From Lachnospiraceae bacterium (GTDB lineage Bacteria; Bacillota; Clostridia; Lachnospirales; Lachnospiraceae), in NCBI GenBank assembly GCA_017404585.1, contig JAFRCB010000286.1, positions 1 through 7,650 of the forward strand: DNA of 7,650 nt. Direction: 5' to 3'. The notes under the pieces were generated by a model. That model searched no databases. It was not told the DNA's origin and saw only the letters and a list, made by a program, of their open reading frames with translations. The stretch's first letter is position 1. The number at the start of each line of letters is the position of its first letter. Positions 1 through 5,978 of this stretch are shown here, piece after piece. A program made the translations under genes and the position numbers.

Positions 1-142
1 TCAGAAAAGAAAAGTCTTTATGAAGATACCGGCCGGGCGGATCTCATAGCCGGTACTGTTCTAACATGGTTTTTTATTCTTCATCGCGCAATACTCGTGA
101 CTTAAGCCGCAAGATACGTGCGCAAGGCGGAGAAATTGTTTT
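1..142. other. Left flank, downstream of tex, no gene seen
   Basis: No reading frame of meaningful length is visible on either strand. The only structure is a 7-bp inverted repeat, TACCGGC at 27-33 and GCCGGTA at 49-55, with a 15-nt loop. Read on the minus strand, as tex transcription would run, it is followed after about 14 nt by a pyrimidine-rich stretch (CTTTTCTTTT in positions 16-3). That spacing is too long for a standard intrinsic terminator, so the tex terminator is not convincingly located here. Nothing else can be supported. Confidence 0.5.
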
Positions 143-2344
143 TCAGTGCTTCTTTTTCAGTCCCTTCATCGTCAGCGATATGCGCTTCTTGTCCGCGTCA
201 GCCGACAGGACCTTGACCTGAACGACGTCGCCGACGCTCACCACGTCGAGCGGATGCTTGACGAATGAATCGGAAAGCTGTGAGATGTGGACCAAGCCAT
301 CCTGATGCACACCGATATCAACGAAAGCGCCGAAGTCGATGACATTTCGGACGGTGCCGGTGAGAATCATGCCGGGTTTAAGGTCCGCAATATCCATGAC
401 ATCACTGCGGAGGATCGGACCGTCCAGCTTCTCGCGCGGGTCGCGGCCGGGTTTTTCAAGCTCGCCGATGATATCGTGGAGAGTATACTCGCCGATACCG
501 AGAATGCCTGCCAGTGACTTCTCATCGATAGTCTTCAGCCTTGTGCGGATCTCACGGGTCTTTCCGGAAGCGATATCCTTCTCGCTGTAGCCGAGTCCTT
601 CGAGCAGTTTTCTAGCCGCATCGTAGCTCTCCGGATGGACTCCGGTCATATCGAGCGGCTCCTCGCCGCCACTGATCCTCAGGAAGCCTGCGCTCTGTTC
701 AAATGCTTTCGGTCCCAGCTTCGGAACCTTAAGCAGCGCTCTGCGGTTCCTGAAGGTACCGTTCTCCTCGCGGTAGGTCACGATGTTCTTCGCGATTGTC
801 TTGTTGATTCCTGAAATATAGGAGAGGAGTGCTGCGGAGGCAGTGTTTACGTCAACGCCGACGCGGTTCACGCAGTCCTCGACGACACCGGTCAGGGCCT
901 CATTCAGCTTTGTCTGGTTCATGTCATGCTGATACTGACCGACTCCGATCGACTTCGGGTCGATCTTGACAAGCTCTGCCAGCGGATCCTGAAGCCTTCG
1001 CGCGATGGAGGCAGCGCCTCTGGCAGCGACATCGTGATCCGGGAACTCTTCCGCGGCCAGCTTGCTGGCTGAGTAGACGGATGCACCGGCTTCATTGACG
1101 ATGACATAGGAGAGCTTCTCGTAGAGATCCGGGCGGCAGCCCTTCGGGGGCTTGCCCTGACGGAATTCCTTAATGAAGTCGACGATCAGGGCTTCAGATT
1201 CGCGGGAAGCGGTCCCATTGCCTACGGAGAACAGGTCGACGTTGTATTTGTCAACGAGCTGCTTCACGATTCTTTTTGAATCCTCGACCTTGTTCCGTGG
1301 GGCGGTCGGGAAAATGATGCAGGAGTCAAGCAGTTTGCCGGTGGCGTCGACGACGGCGAGCTTGCAGCCATTTGCAAATCCCGGATCCCAGCCCAGCACT
1401 ACCTTGCCCGCAATCGGGGGCTGCATGAGCAGCTGGGAGAGATTCTTGCCGAAGACAGCGATCGCTGCCTCCTGAGCCTTCTCTGTCGCGTCGCTGCGGA
1501 GCTCGGACTCGATGGACGGCGCAATCAGGCGCTTGTAGGCGTCGGCGGCAGCCTCCTCGAGATACTTGCCGGTGACCGGATGCTTGCGGACGCCGATCTT
1601 GAGATCGAGATAGGTGAGGATGTCCTCTGTCGGAGCTGCGACCTTCAGCGTGAGGACCTTCTCCTTTTCGCCACGGTTCAGGGCGAGGACCCTGTGACCG
1701 GGGAGAGTCTTCAGATTCTCGTTGTAATCGTAGTAATTTTCATATACGGATTCTGCCTGCGCATCTTTGGCTGAGGACACGAGCACGCCGTCCGAAAGTG
1801 TCTTGCGCCTTATGAACGAGCGGTACTGCGCATTGTCCGAGATCTCCTCGGCAATAATGTCTTCCGCCATCTGGATCGCGTCGGCAGCGGTCTCGATGCC
1901 GAGCTCGGCGTTTATAAAGGAAGCCGCATATTCCTCCGGGCTCATGGACGGATTCATCTCGCGCAGAAACTCCGCGAGCGGGGCGAGGCCTTTTTCGCGG
2001 GCGACCATCGCGCGGGTGCGTCTCTTCTGCTTGTAGGGCCGATAGAGGTCCTCGAGAGCTACCATGGTCTCGGCGGCAGAGATCTGGGCAGCCAGCTCTT
2101 TCGTGAGCTTGCCCTGTTCTTCGATGGATTTGAGAATTGTCTCTCTGCGCTCGTCGAGGTTCCGGAGATACTTCAGCCGTTCATCGAACTGTCGGAGGAT
2201 CTCATCGTCAAGGCCGCCCGTTTTGTCCTTTCTGTACCTTGCAATAAACGGGATGGTATTGCCCTCGTCAATAAGTTCGATGACTGCGGTTGCCTGTGCG
2301 GCAGTGATATTCAGTTCATTAGAAAGTGTTTTTGCTATGTCCAT
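143..2344 (-). CDS. tex: Tex family S1 RNA-binding transcription accessory protein
   Basis: A full-length Tex-like protein of 733 aa, a usual size for the family. Tex proteins are cytoplasmic nucleic-acid-binding factors linked to transcription and RNA metabolism. The N-terminal helical region carries family motifs IPFIARYRK (about 31-39) and LEDLYRPYKQKRRTRA (97-112). A YqgF/RNase H-like domain starts at GWDPGFANGCK (318-328). GVGQYQHDM is at 467-475, helix-hairpin-helix segments lie at about 495-560, and a C-terminal S1 domain spans about 655-728 (GTVRNVIDFGAFVDIG, DGLVHISQL). The frame stays open upstream to 2581, but that extension runs through the promoter and a 73-bp repeat unit. The ATG at 2344, giving MDIAKTLSNELNIT, matches the normal family N terminus. 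No Shine-Dalgarno sequence precedes it, and a -10 box ends 7 nt upstream, so a leaderless mRNA is likely. It is transcribed divergently from the gmk-holB operon. Confidence 0.95.
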   Translation of the reverse strand: MDIAKTLSNELNITAAQATAVIELIDEGNTIPFIARYRKDKTGGLDDEILRQFDERLKYLRNLDERRETILKSIEEQGKLTKELAAQISAAETMVALEDLYRPYKQKRRTRAMVAREKGLAPLAEFLREMNPSMSPEEYAASFINAELGIETAADAIQMAEDIIAEEISDNAQYRSFIRRKTLSDGVLVSSAKDAQAESVYENYYDYNENLKTLPGHRVLALNRGEKEKVLTLKVAAPTEDILTYLDLKIGVRKHPVTGKYLEEAAADAYKRLIAPSIESELRSDATEKAQEAAIAVFGKNLSQLLMQPPIAGKVVLGWDPGFANGCKLAVVDATGKLLDSCIIFPTAPRNKVEDSKRIVKQLVDKYNVDLFSVGNGTASRESEALIVDFIKEFRQGKPPKGCRPDLYEKLSYVIVNEAGASVYSASKLAAEEFPDHDVAARGAASIARRLQDPLAELVKIDPKSIGVGQYQHDMNQTKLNEALTGVVEDCVNRVGVDVNTASAALLSYISGINKTIAKNIVTYREENGTFRNRRALLKVPKLGPKAFEQSAGFLRISGGEEPLDMTGVHPESYDAARKLLEGLGYSEKDIASGKTREIRTRLKTIDEKSLAGILGIGEYTLHDIIGELEKPGRDPREKLDGPILRSDVMDIADLKPGMILTGTVRNVIDFGAFVDIGVHQDGLVHISQLSDSFVKHPLDVVSVGDVVQVKVLSADADKKRISLTMKGLKKKH

Positions 2345-2351
2345 AGGTGAA

Positions 2352-2381
2352 AGTATACCACAGTGGGGGTGGTTCCCGCAA
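2352..2381 (-). promoter_or_regulatory. Predicted tex promoter with extended -10
   Basis: On the minus strand a TATACT -10 hexamer (2357-2352) is preceded by TGG, forming an extended -10. A weak -35, TTGCGG, lies at 2381-2376 with an 18-nt spacer. Only 7 nt (TTCACCT) separate the -10 from the tex ATG, placing the expected transcription start at or next to the ATG. This is a motif-based prediction. Confidence 0.55.
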
Positions 2382-2424
2382 ATTTTCATGAGAATTCTGC
2401 GCTGTGTAGAAACCTGCCAGGACC

Positions 2425-2725
2425 AAAGGCAGCAATATTGTCTCGCAAGCAGGAATTTGCTGCCTCTGCCGTTGACCCGAAGAAACTCACCAAGATCAAA
2501 GGCAGCAATCGCGCCTCGGAAGCAGGAATTTGCTGCCTCAGCCGAGGACCCGATGAAGCTCGCCAGGACCAAAGGCAGCAAACACGCCTCAGAAGCAGGA
2601 ATTTGCTGCCTCAGCCGAAGACCCGATGAAACTCCCCAAGCTCAAAGGCAGCAAACTCGCTTCAGAAGCAGGATTTTGCTGCTTCCGCCGTTGATCCGGT
2701 GAGATTCATTGAGTCTTCAACCTGA
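2425..2725. repeat. Tandem array of 73-bp hairpin-forming units
   Basis: Four units with an exact 73-bp period begin with GGCAGCAA at 2428, 2501, 2574 and 2647. A degenerate continuation of the last unit reaches about 2725. Each unit has an inverted repeat, GGCAGCAA paired with TTGCTGCC about 21 nt later: 2428-2435/2457-2464, 2501-2508/2530-2537, 2574-2581/2603-2610, and 2647-2654/2676-2683 (last base mismatched). The block AAGCAGGAATTTGCTGCC is identical in units 1-3. The roughly 36-nt linkers are also related (GACCCGATGAA-type core), and the units are broadly 80-90% alike by eye. Unit 4 is the most diverged. The period rotates the reading frame, so this is not a protein repeat. Function is unknown; a REP/BIME-like intergenic repeat or a run of RNA hairpins are the simplest ideas. 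Confidence 0.9.
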
Positions 2726-2971
2726 GGCAGCAGTTCAGACGGCCGTAGTTGCAGTGAGTAAAGGCGCAAGACTTCCATCTTCGAGAGAAAAACATTGTCG
2801 GTCCGACCGGAGAAATCGCGTAGGCGGCAAGACACCTTCTTTTCGTGCAAGCACGAATCAGTTATTTTGGCTTGTCGCCTACGCAAGTTCGATGGAAGGA
2901 CCGACGTTTTTCGATGAAGATGGTGCTTGCGCCTGTATTGAGCTATAACGTCGGCCGTCCGAACTACTGCC
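2726..2971. repeat. Large imperfect inverted repeat (foldback element, possibly MITE-like)
   Basis: Left arm 2726-2831 pairs imperfectly with right arm 2871-2971 along almost the whole length. Matching blocks from outside inward, left versus reverse complement of right, are: GGCAGCAGTTCAGACGGCCG / GGCAGTAGTTCGGACGGCCG, GGCGCAAG / GGCGCAAG, CCATCTTC / CCATCTTC, GAAAAAC / GAAAAAC, TCGGTCC / TCGGTCC, and GCGTAGGCGGCAAG / GCGTAGGCGACAAG. The 39-nt apical part (2832-2870) holds its own 7-bp hairpin, TTCGTGC-AA-GCACGAA (2842-2857). No transposase frame lies inside. Long terminal inverted repeats without coding capacity fit a miniature inverted-repeat element or a long structured RNA. I do not recognise the family, and no clear target-site duplication is visible. 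Confidence 0.8.
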
Positions 2972-2998
2972 GGCGGGTGGCCGTCCGAACTACTGCCG
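2953..2998. repeat. Duplicated tip of the foldback element (20-bp direct repeat)
   Basis: GGCCGTCCGAACTACTGCCG occurs at 2953-2972 and again at 2979-2998, identical in both, with a 26-bp period. The first copy is essentially the outer end of the right arm of the foldback element, so the second is an extra copy of its terminal repeat just outside it. It may mark a nested or abortive insertion, slippage, or a duplicated binding site. Confidence 0.85.
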
Positions 2999-3034
2999 CG
3001 GACGACTGAAATACGCGGGCAATCAGCATAGCTC

Positions 3035-3063
3035 TTGATTTTTGTCTGCATTCTCGATAGAAT
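3035..3063 (+). promoter_or_regulatory. Predicted promoter of the gmk-holB-ricT-rsmI operon
   Basis: TTGATT (3035-3040) and TAGAAT (3058-3063) are separated by an ideal 17 nt and look like a sigma-A-type promoter. Only 9 nt lie between the -10 box and the ATG of the gmk-like gene, so the transcript would start about 0-4 nt before the start codon. This is the only good promoter candidate I see upstream of the operon. It is a motif-based prediction. Confidence 0.65.
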
Positions 3064-3072
3064 AGTTTAATT

Positions 3073-3660
3073 ATGGGAAAGATTTTTTATATCATGGGAA
3101 AATCCGCCTCCGGCAAGGATAAGATCCACGGAATCCTGCTTCAGGACAAGGAGCTGGGGCTCTCAGATCTTATACTTTATACGACGCGCCCGATCCGCAG
3201 CGGCGAGACCGACGGCCAGCAGTACCACTTCGTCGACGAGACCGCTCTCGACAAGTTCCGAGCGGCAGGTAAGGTGATAGAGGAGCGCACTTACCAGACG
3301 ATCGCGGGTCCGTGGACCTACTGTACCGTGGACGAGGGACTTGATTTCGAGCACACTGACTATCTGGCGATCGGAACGCTGGTGTCCTACGGGAAGCTTC
3401 GGAGCTATTACGGCGCGGATAGAGTCCTGCCGGTCTATATCAGCGTGAGCGACGAGAACCTTCTGCTCCGCGCGATGAAGCGCGAGAAAAAGCAGGAGGT
3501 GCCGCGCTATCAGGAAATGTGCCGGCGCTTCCTCGCTGACAGCGAGGACTTCTCCGAGGAGAAGATACTGGAAGCGGGTATTACCAGAAGATTTGCAAAT
3601 GATGGTGAACTTGGCGACTGCATAAGCGAGATCCGGGACTATATTCTCGCGAATAAATGA
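3073..3660 (+). CDS. Guanylate kinase-like nucleotide kinase
   Basis: A 195-aa protein of the guanylate kinase fold, close to usual Gmk length. By family it should transfer phosphate from ATP to GMP (or a related nucleotide) in the cytoplasm. The P-loop GKSASGKD is at 9-16. The GMP-binding segment TTRPIRSGETDGQQYHF at 37-53 matches the Gmk signature (TTRxxRxGExdG.dYhF). VIEERTY (68-74) and GTLVSYGKL (101-109) follow the expected core order. The residue after the P-loop lysine is Asp16, where canonical Gmk has Ser or Thr. From general knowledge, this N-terminal style recurs in a clostridial Gmk-like subgroup, so this may be a paralogue and not the housekeeping enzyme; no symbol is given. The first ATG is kept because the next Met (residue 8) would remove the first strand before the P-loop. 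No Shine-Dalgarno site is visible. Its last codons are copied in a tandem duplication. Confidence 0.85.
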   Translation: MGKIFYIMGKSASGKDKIHGILLQDKELGLSDLILYTTRPIRSGETDGQQYHFVDETALDKFRAAGKVIEERTYQTIAGPWTYCTVDEGLDFEHTDYLAIGTLVSYGKLRSYYGADRVLPVYISVSDENLLLRAMKREKKQEVPRYQEMCRRFLADSEDFSEEKILEAGITRRFANDGELGDCISEIRDYILANK

Positions 3661-3724
3661 CCGGAAGCGGCGACTGCATAAGCGAAATCCGGGACTATAT
3701 TCTCGCGAATAAATGACCGGAAGT
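3613..3724 (+). repeat. 56-bp tandem duplication across the gmk-holB junction
   Basis: Copy 1 (3613-3668) and copy 2 (3669-3724) differ at two positions only: G3630 versus A3686 and C3668 versus T3724. Each copy spans the last 15 codons of the kinase, its TGA stop and the next few bases. As 56 is not a multiple of three, copy 2 lies in another frame relative to the kinase. Read from the ATG that overlaps the kinase stop (3657), the frame is MTGSGDCISEIRDYILANK and ends at TGA 3714-3716, reproducing the kinase tail. Confidence 0.95.
3657..3716 (+). other. 19-codon micro-ORF created by the duplication
   Basis: The frame starts at an ATG overlapping the kinase stop codon (ATGA, 3657-3660) and encodes MTGSGDCISEIRDYILANK. 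Its own TGA (3714-3716) overlaps another ATG (3713-3715) that is in frame with holB. The two differences between the 56-bp copies are synonymous here and in the corresponding frames (GAG/GAA Glu, AGC/AGT Ser). No Shine-Dalgarno site precedes it, so translation would need stop-start re-initiation. Whether it is translated is unknown; it may simply be a by-product of the duplication. Confidence 0.3.
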
Positions 3725-3728
3725 GGAG
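3725..3728 (+). promoter_or_regulatory. Ribosome binding site deciding the holB start
   Basis: GGAG (within GTGGAG) lies 8 nt before the ATG at 3737 and favours that start over the in-frame ATG at 3713. The latter has no Shine-Dalgarno site and would depend on the ATGA overlap with the micro-ORF stop. Confidence 0.6.
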
Positions 3729-3736
3729 AATCTGCC

Positions 3737-4741
3737 ATGGATGAACGGGGCTATAAAGGTGTCGTCGGGCACAAGGACATAATAAGGCACCTTGTGAACG
3801 CGGCGGCCAATGACAAAGTATCCCACGCCTATCTCCTGACGGGGGAAAAGGGGTCCGGGAAGAAGCTGCTGGCTTCAATATTTGCCGCGGCGCTTTGTTG
3901 TGAGACCCACAGCGGAGAGCCCTGCTTCAAATGCGCGTCCTGCCATAAAGCGCTCACCGGTAACCATCCTGATATCATCAGGGTCATCCATGAAAAACCT
4001 GATGTCATCAGAGTGAACGAGATCCGGGAACAGCTCGTGAATACGGTGGATATCAAGCCGTATGAGGGACGCTACAAAGTCTACATCATCGACGAAGTTG
4101 AAAAAATGAATGCCCAGAGCCAGAACGCGATCCTCAAAACAATCGAGGAGCCGCCGCCATACGCGGTCATGCTCCTTCTGGCCAATAATCCCGATTCGCT
4201 GCTTTCGACCATTCTTTCCCGCTGCGTGCGGCTGAATCTGAAGGCGGTCCCGAGCGAGGACGTTAGGCAGTATCTTATGAGGGAGATGATGCTGCCGGAT
4301 TATGAGGCTGAGATCGCGGCGGCATTTGCACAGGGAAACATAGGGAGAGCAAGAATGAGTGTGACGGGGGACGCATTTGCGGAAATGACCGAAAAAGCCA
4401 TCCGGCTCGTGAAGCGGGCCGGCAATATGCAGACACATGAGCTCGTGGCGGCTGTCAAAGAGCTATCGGAGGATAAGAAAAATATCCAGCAGTTCTTCGA
4501 CATCTTAACGCTGTGGTTCCGCGACGTTCTGCTCTACAAAGCGACGCGGGATACGGACAATCTGGTCTTTCGGAGGGAGCTTGCGGAGATAAAGCGGGAA
4601 GCGACCATTTGCTCCTACGAGGGACTTGAGGACATGATCGAGGCTGTCAATAAGGCGGGTGTAAGGATTCGTGCAAATGTCAACTTCGACCTCACCGTCG
4701 AACTCCTCTTCCTCACGATCGCGGACAACATAAAGGAGTAA
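3737..4741 (+). CDS. holB: DNA polymerase III subunit delta' (clamp loader)
   Basis: A 334-aa AAA+ ATPase-fold protein, normal length for delta-prime. In the clamp-loader complex with delta and tau/gamma it helps load the beta sliding clamp onto primed DNA. Visible features in order: VVGHKDIIRHL (9-19), Walker A-like GEKGSGKK (36-43), a zinc-binding cluster with Cys54/55, Cys63, Cys66 and Cys69, HPDII (77-81), Walker B-like VYIIDE (115-120), the EEPPP stretch (137-141), and the SRC motif at 161-163, which acts as the arginine finger in clamp loaders. The C-terminal helical part is less conserved. The P-loop is well preserved, although delta-prime in studied species is usually not the active ATPase. 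The start at 3737 is chosen for its GGAG site; an in-frame ATG at 3713 would add 8 residues. The gene follows the gmk-like gene by 76 nt and precedes ricT by 31 nt, as in the Bacillus holB-yaaT order. Confidence 0.95.
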   Translation: MDERGYKGVVGHKDIIRHLVNAAANDKVSHAYLLTGEKGSGKKLLASIFAAALCCETHSGEPCFKCASCHKALTGNHPDIIRVIHEKPDVIRVNEIREQLVNTVDIKPYEGRYKVYIIDEVEKMNAQSQNAILKTIEEPPPYAVMLLLANNPDSLLSTILSRCVRLNLKAVPSEDVRQYLMREMMLPDYEAEIAAAFAQGNIGRARMSVTGDAFAEMTEKAIRLVKRAGNMQTHELVAAVKELSEDKKNIQQFFDILTLWFRDVLLYKATRDTDNLVFRRELAEIKREATICSYEGLEDMIEAVNKAGVRIRANVNFDLTVELLFLTIADNIKE

Positions 4742-4772
4742 GAAAAGTAATTTTATATAAGGGAATCAGCAA

Positions 4773-5978
4773 ATGACAACAATTATCGGAGTAAAATTCA
4801 GGAACGTAAGCAAAATATACTATTTTAATCCGGGCGATTTCGACGTTCACTACAATGACCACGTCATCGTCGAGACGGCGCGCGGTATCGAGTACGGCAC
4901 GGTCGTTCTGAGCCCGATGCAGCTCGAGGACGAGAAAGTTCCGCAGCCGCTGAAGGACATGATCCGCATGGCTACGCCGGAAGATAATGAGCGCGAGGCG
5001 GAGAACCGCAGGAAAGAGAAGGAAGCCTACAAGATCTGCAAGGAAAAGATCGCCGAGCGAGGACTGGAGATGAAGCTTATCCAGGCCGAGTATACATTTG
5101 ACAACAGCAAGGTGCTCTTCTACTTCACAGCCGACGGTCGAATCGACTTCCGCGACCTGGTCAAGGACCTTGCGGGCATTTTCCGCACAAGGATCGAGCT
5201 TCGCCAGATCGGCGTGCGCGATGAGACCAAGATACTGGGAGGCATGGGAATCTGCGGCAGACCGCTGTGCTGCCACACATACCTGACGGAATTTGCACCG
5301 GTGTCCATCAAGATGGCCAAGGAGCAGAACCTGTCCCTCAACCCGACCAAGATCTCCGGCTGCTGCGGCAGACTCATGTGCTGCCTGAAGAATGAGGCGG
5401 AGACCTACGCGTACCTCAACAAGAACCTGCCGAACAAGGGTGACCAGATGACGACCCCGGAGGGCCGCCACGGCGAAGTCCAGTCCATCGATATCCTGCG
5501 CCAGCGCATAAAGTGCGTCGTCGATATGGATAACGATGAGAAAGAGCTGCAGGAGTTCCATATCAGCGAGATCACGTTCATACCGCACAGCAAGCGCCCG
5601 AAGGGTCAGGCAAATCAGCAGCCGAAAGCCGAGAAGAAGAAAAAGAAAGGTCCGGAGGCAGAGGTGAGCGAGACCGCCTATGAGGAGGAGGTCGCCGCGA
5701 AAATCGAGGTCGAGATTGCGAAAGCCAGGAAAAATGAGCGCGGAGATCGGAAAGAAAGGCAGCCGAAGAAGGACAAGCCCGTGATGAAGCCGAAGAAGCA
5801 GGCAAATGATGTCCTGGCTTCCAGGGAGGAAGCATCCGAAGCTGAGACGTCGCTGGCGGAGAATACTGCCTTTGAGGGCAAGTCTGAACACACCTCAAAA
5901 TCCCGCAAAAGAAGAAGACGCACACATCAGAAAAAGAACGGCGGACAGGGAGCACCCACAGGTGAAAACACGCCGTGA
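4773..5978 (+). CDS. ricT: RicT/YaaT, PSP1-domain Fe-S regulatory protein
   Basis: A 401-aa PSP1-domain protein matching RicT (YaaT). In Bacillus subtilis RicT works with RicA and RicF in a complex carrying [4Fe-4S] clusters that assists RNase Y-dependent mRNA maturation and influences sporulation, competence and biofilm development. The N-terminal core has GVKFRNVSKIYYFNPGD (6-22) and VETARGIEYGTVV (33-45). The cysteine-rich region has GMGICGRPLCCHTYL (157-171) and GCCGRLMCCLKNE (196-208), giving Cys161, 166, 167, 197, 198, 203 and 204 as candidate cluster ligands. The conserved part ends near 272. Beyond it, residues 273-401 form a Lys/Glu/Arg-rich, low-complexity and probably disordered tail with basic runs (KKKKK near 288-292, RKRRRR near 378-383). 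The ATG at 4773 has an AAGGGA site 8 nt upstream. The stop overlaps the next gene by 4 nt. Confidence 0.93.
   Translation: MTTIIGVKFRNVSKIYYFNPGDFDVHYNDHVIVETARGIEYGTVVLSPMQLEDEKVPQPLKDMIRMATPEDNEREAENRRKEKEAYKICKEKIAERGLEMKLIQAEYTFDNSKVLFYFTADGRIDFRDLVKDLAGIFRTRIELRQIGVRDETKILGGMGICGRPLCCHTYLTEFAPVSIKMAKEQNLSLNPTKISGCCGRLMCCLKNEAETYAYLNKNLPNKGDQMTTPEGRHGEVQSIDILRQRIKCVVDMDNDEKELQEFHISEITFIPHSKRPKGQANQQPKAEKKKKKGPEAEVSETAYEEEVAAKIEVEIAKARKNERGDRKERQPKKDKPVMKPKKQANDVLASREEASEAETSLAENTAFEGKSEHTSKSRKRRRRTHQKKNGGQGAPTGENTP
5960..5965 (+). promoter_or_regulatory. Ribosome binding site supporting a GTG start
   Basis: AGGTGA inside the end of ricT lies 9 nt before GTG at 5975, whereas the nearby ATG at 5984 would be 18 nt away. 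This favours the GTG start, which overlaps the ricT stop as GTGA (5975-5978) and suggests translational coupling. Confidence 0.6.

Larger units (their letters stand above)
2345..3072. other. Gene-free, repeat-rich divergent intergenic region
   Basis: A 728-bp interval between the divergent starts of tex and the gmk-like gene. Short frames exist on both strands (for example a 129-codon minus-strand frame at 3051-2662). They run straight through tandem repeats of 73 bp, a period not divisible by three, and through both arms of a foldback element. They match no family I recognise, so I call none of them genes. The interval holds two promoters at its ends, the 73-bp array, the foldback element, and a duplicated 20-mer. 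Positions 2999-3034 show nothing recognisable. Confidence 0.75.

Noticed and set aside
27..75. Plus-strand terminator (7-bp stem, then T run at 70-75)
   Set aside because: The T run begins about 14 nt after the stem, and no plus-strand gene is seen upstream in the window.
2345..2581. N-terminal extension of Tex by 79 residues
   Set aside because: The open frame runs through the predicted promoter and repeat units, matches no Tex sequence I know, and the family N terminus begins at MDIAK.
2425..2725. CRISPR array
   Set aside because: The period is constant, but the would-be spacers are related to each other and the repeats form long-loop hairpins. No cas genes are nearby.
2662..3051. 129-codon minus-strand frame
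   Set aside because: It crosses both arms of the foldback element and part of the 73-bp array, shows no recognisable domain, and has no clear ribosome binding site.
3163..3738. Antisense frame opposite the kinase with repeated SFIRENIVPD peptides
   Set aside because: The peptide repeat comes only from the 56-bp duplication read backwards; the sense gene is well supported.
3968..4012. 30-bp-period direct repeat with a CCTGAT/ATCAGG palindrome inside holB
   Set aside because: It encodes PDIIRV and PDVIRV, both in a conserved delta-prime segment, so protein constraint and chance explain it better than a DNA element.
4713..5891. 392-codon antisense frame opposite ricT
   Set aside because: Its Leu/Arg-rich translation is what a GC-rich antisense shadow gives; ricT on the other strand has clear conserved motifs.
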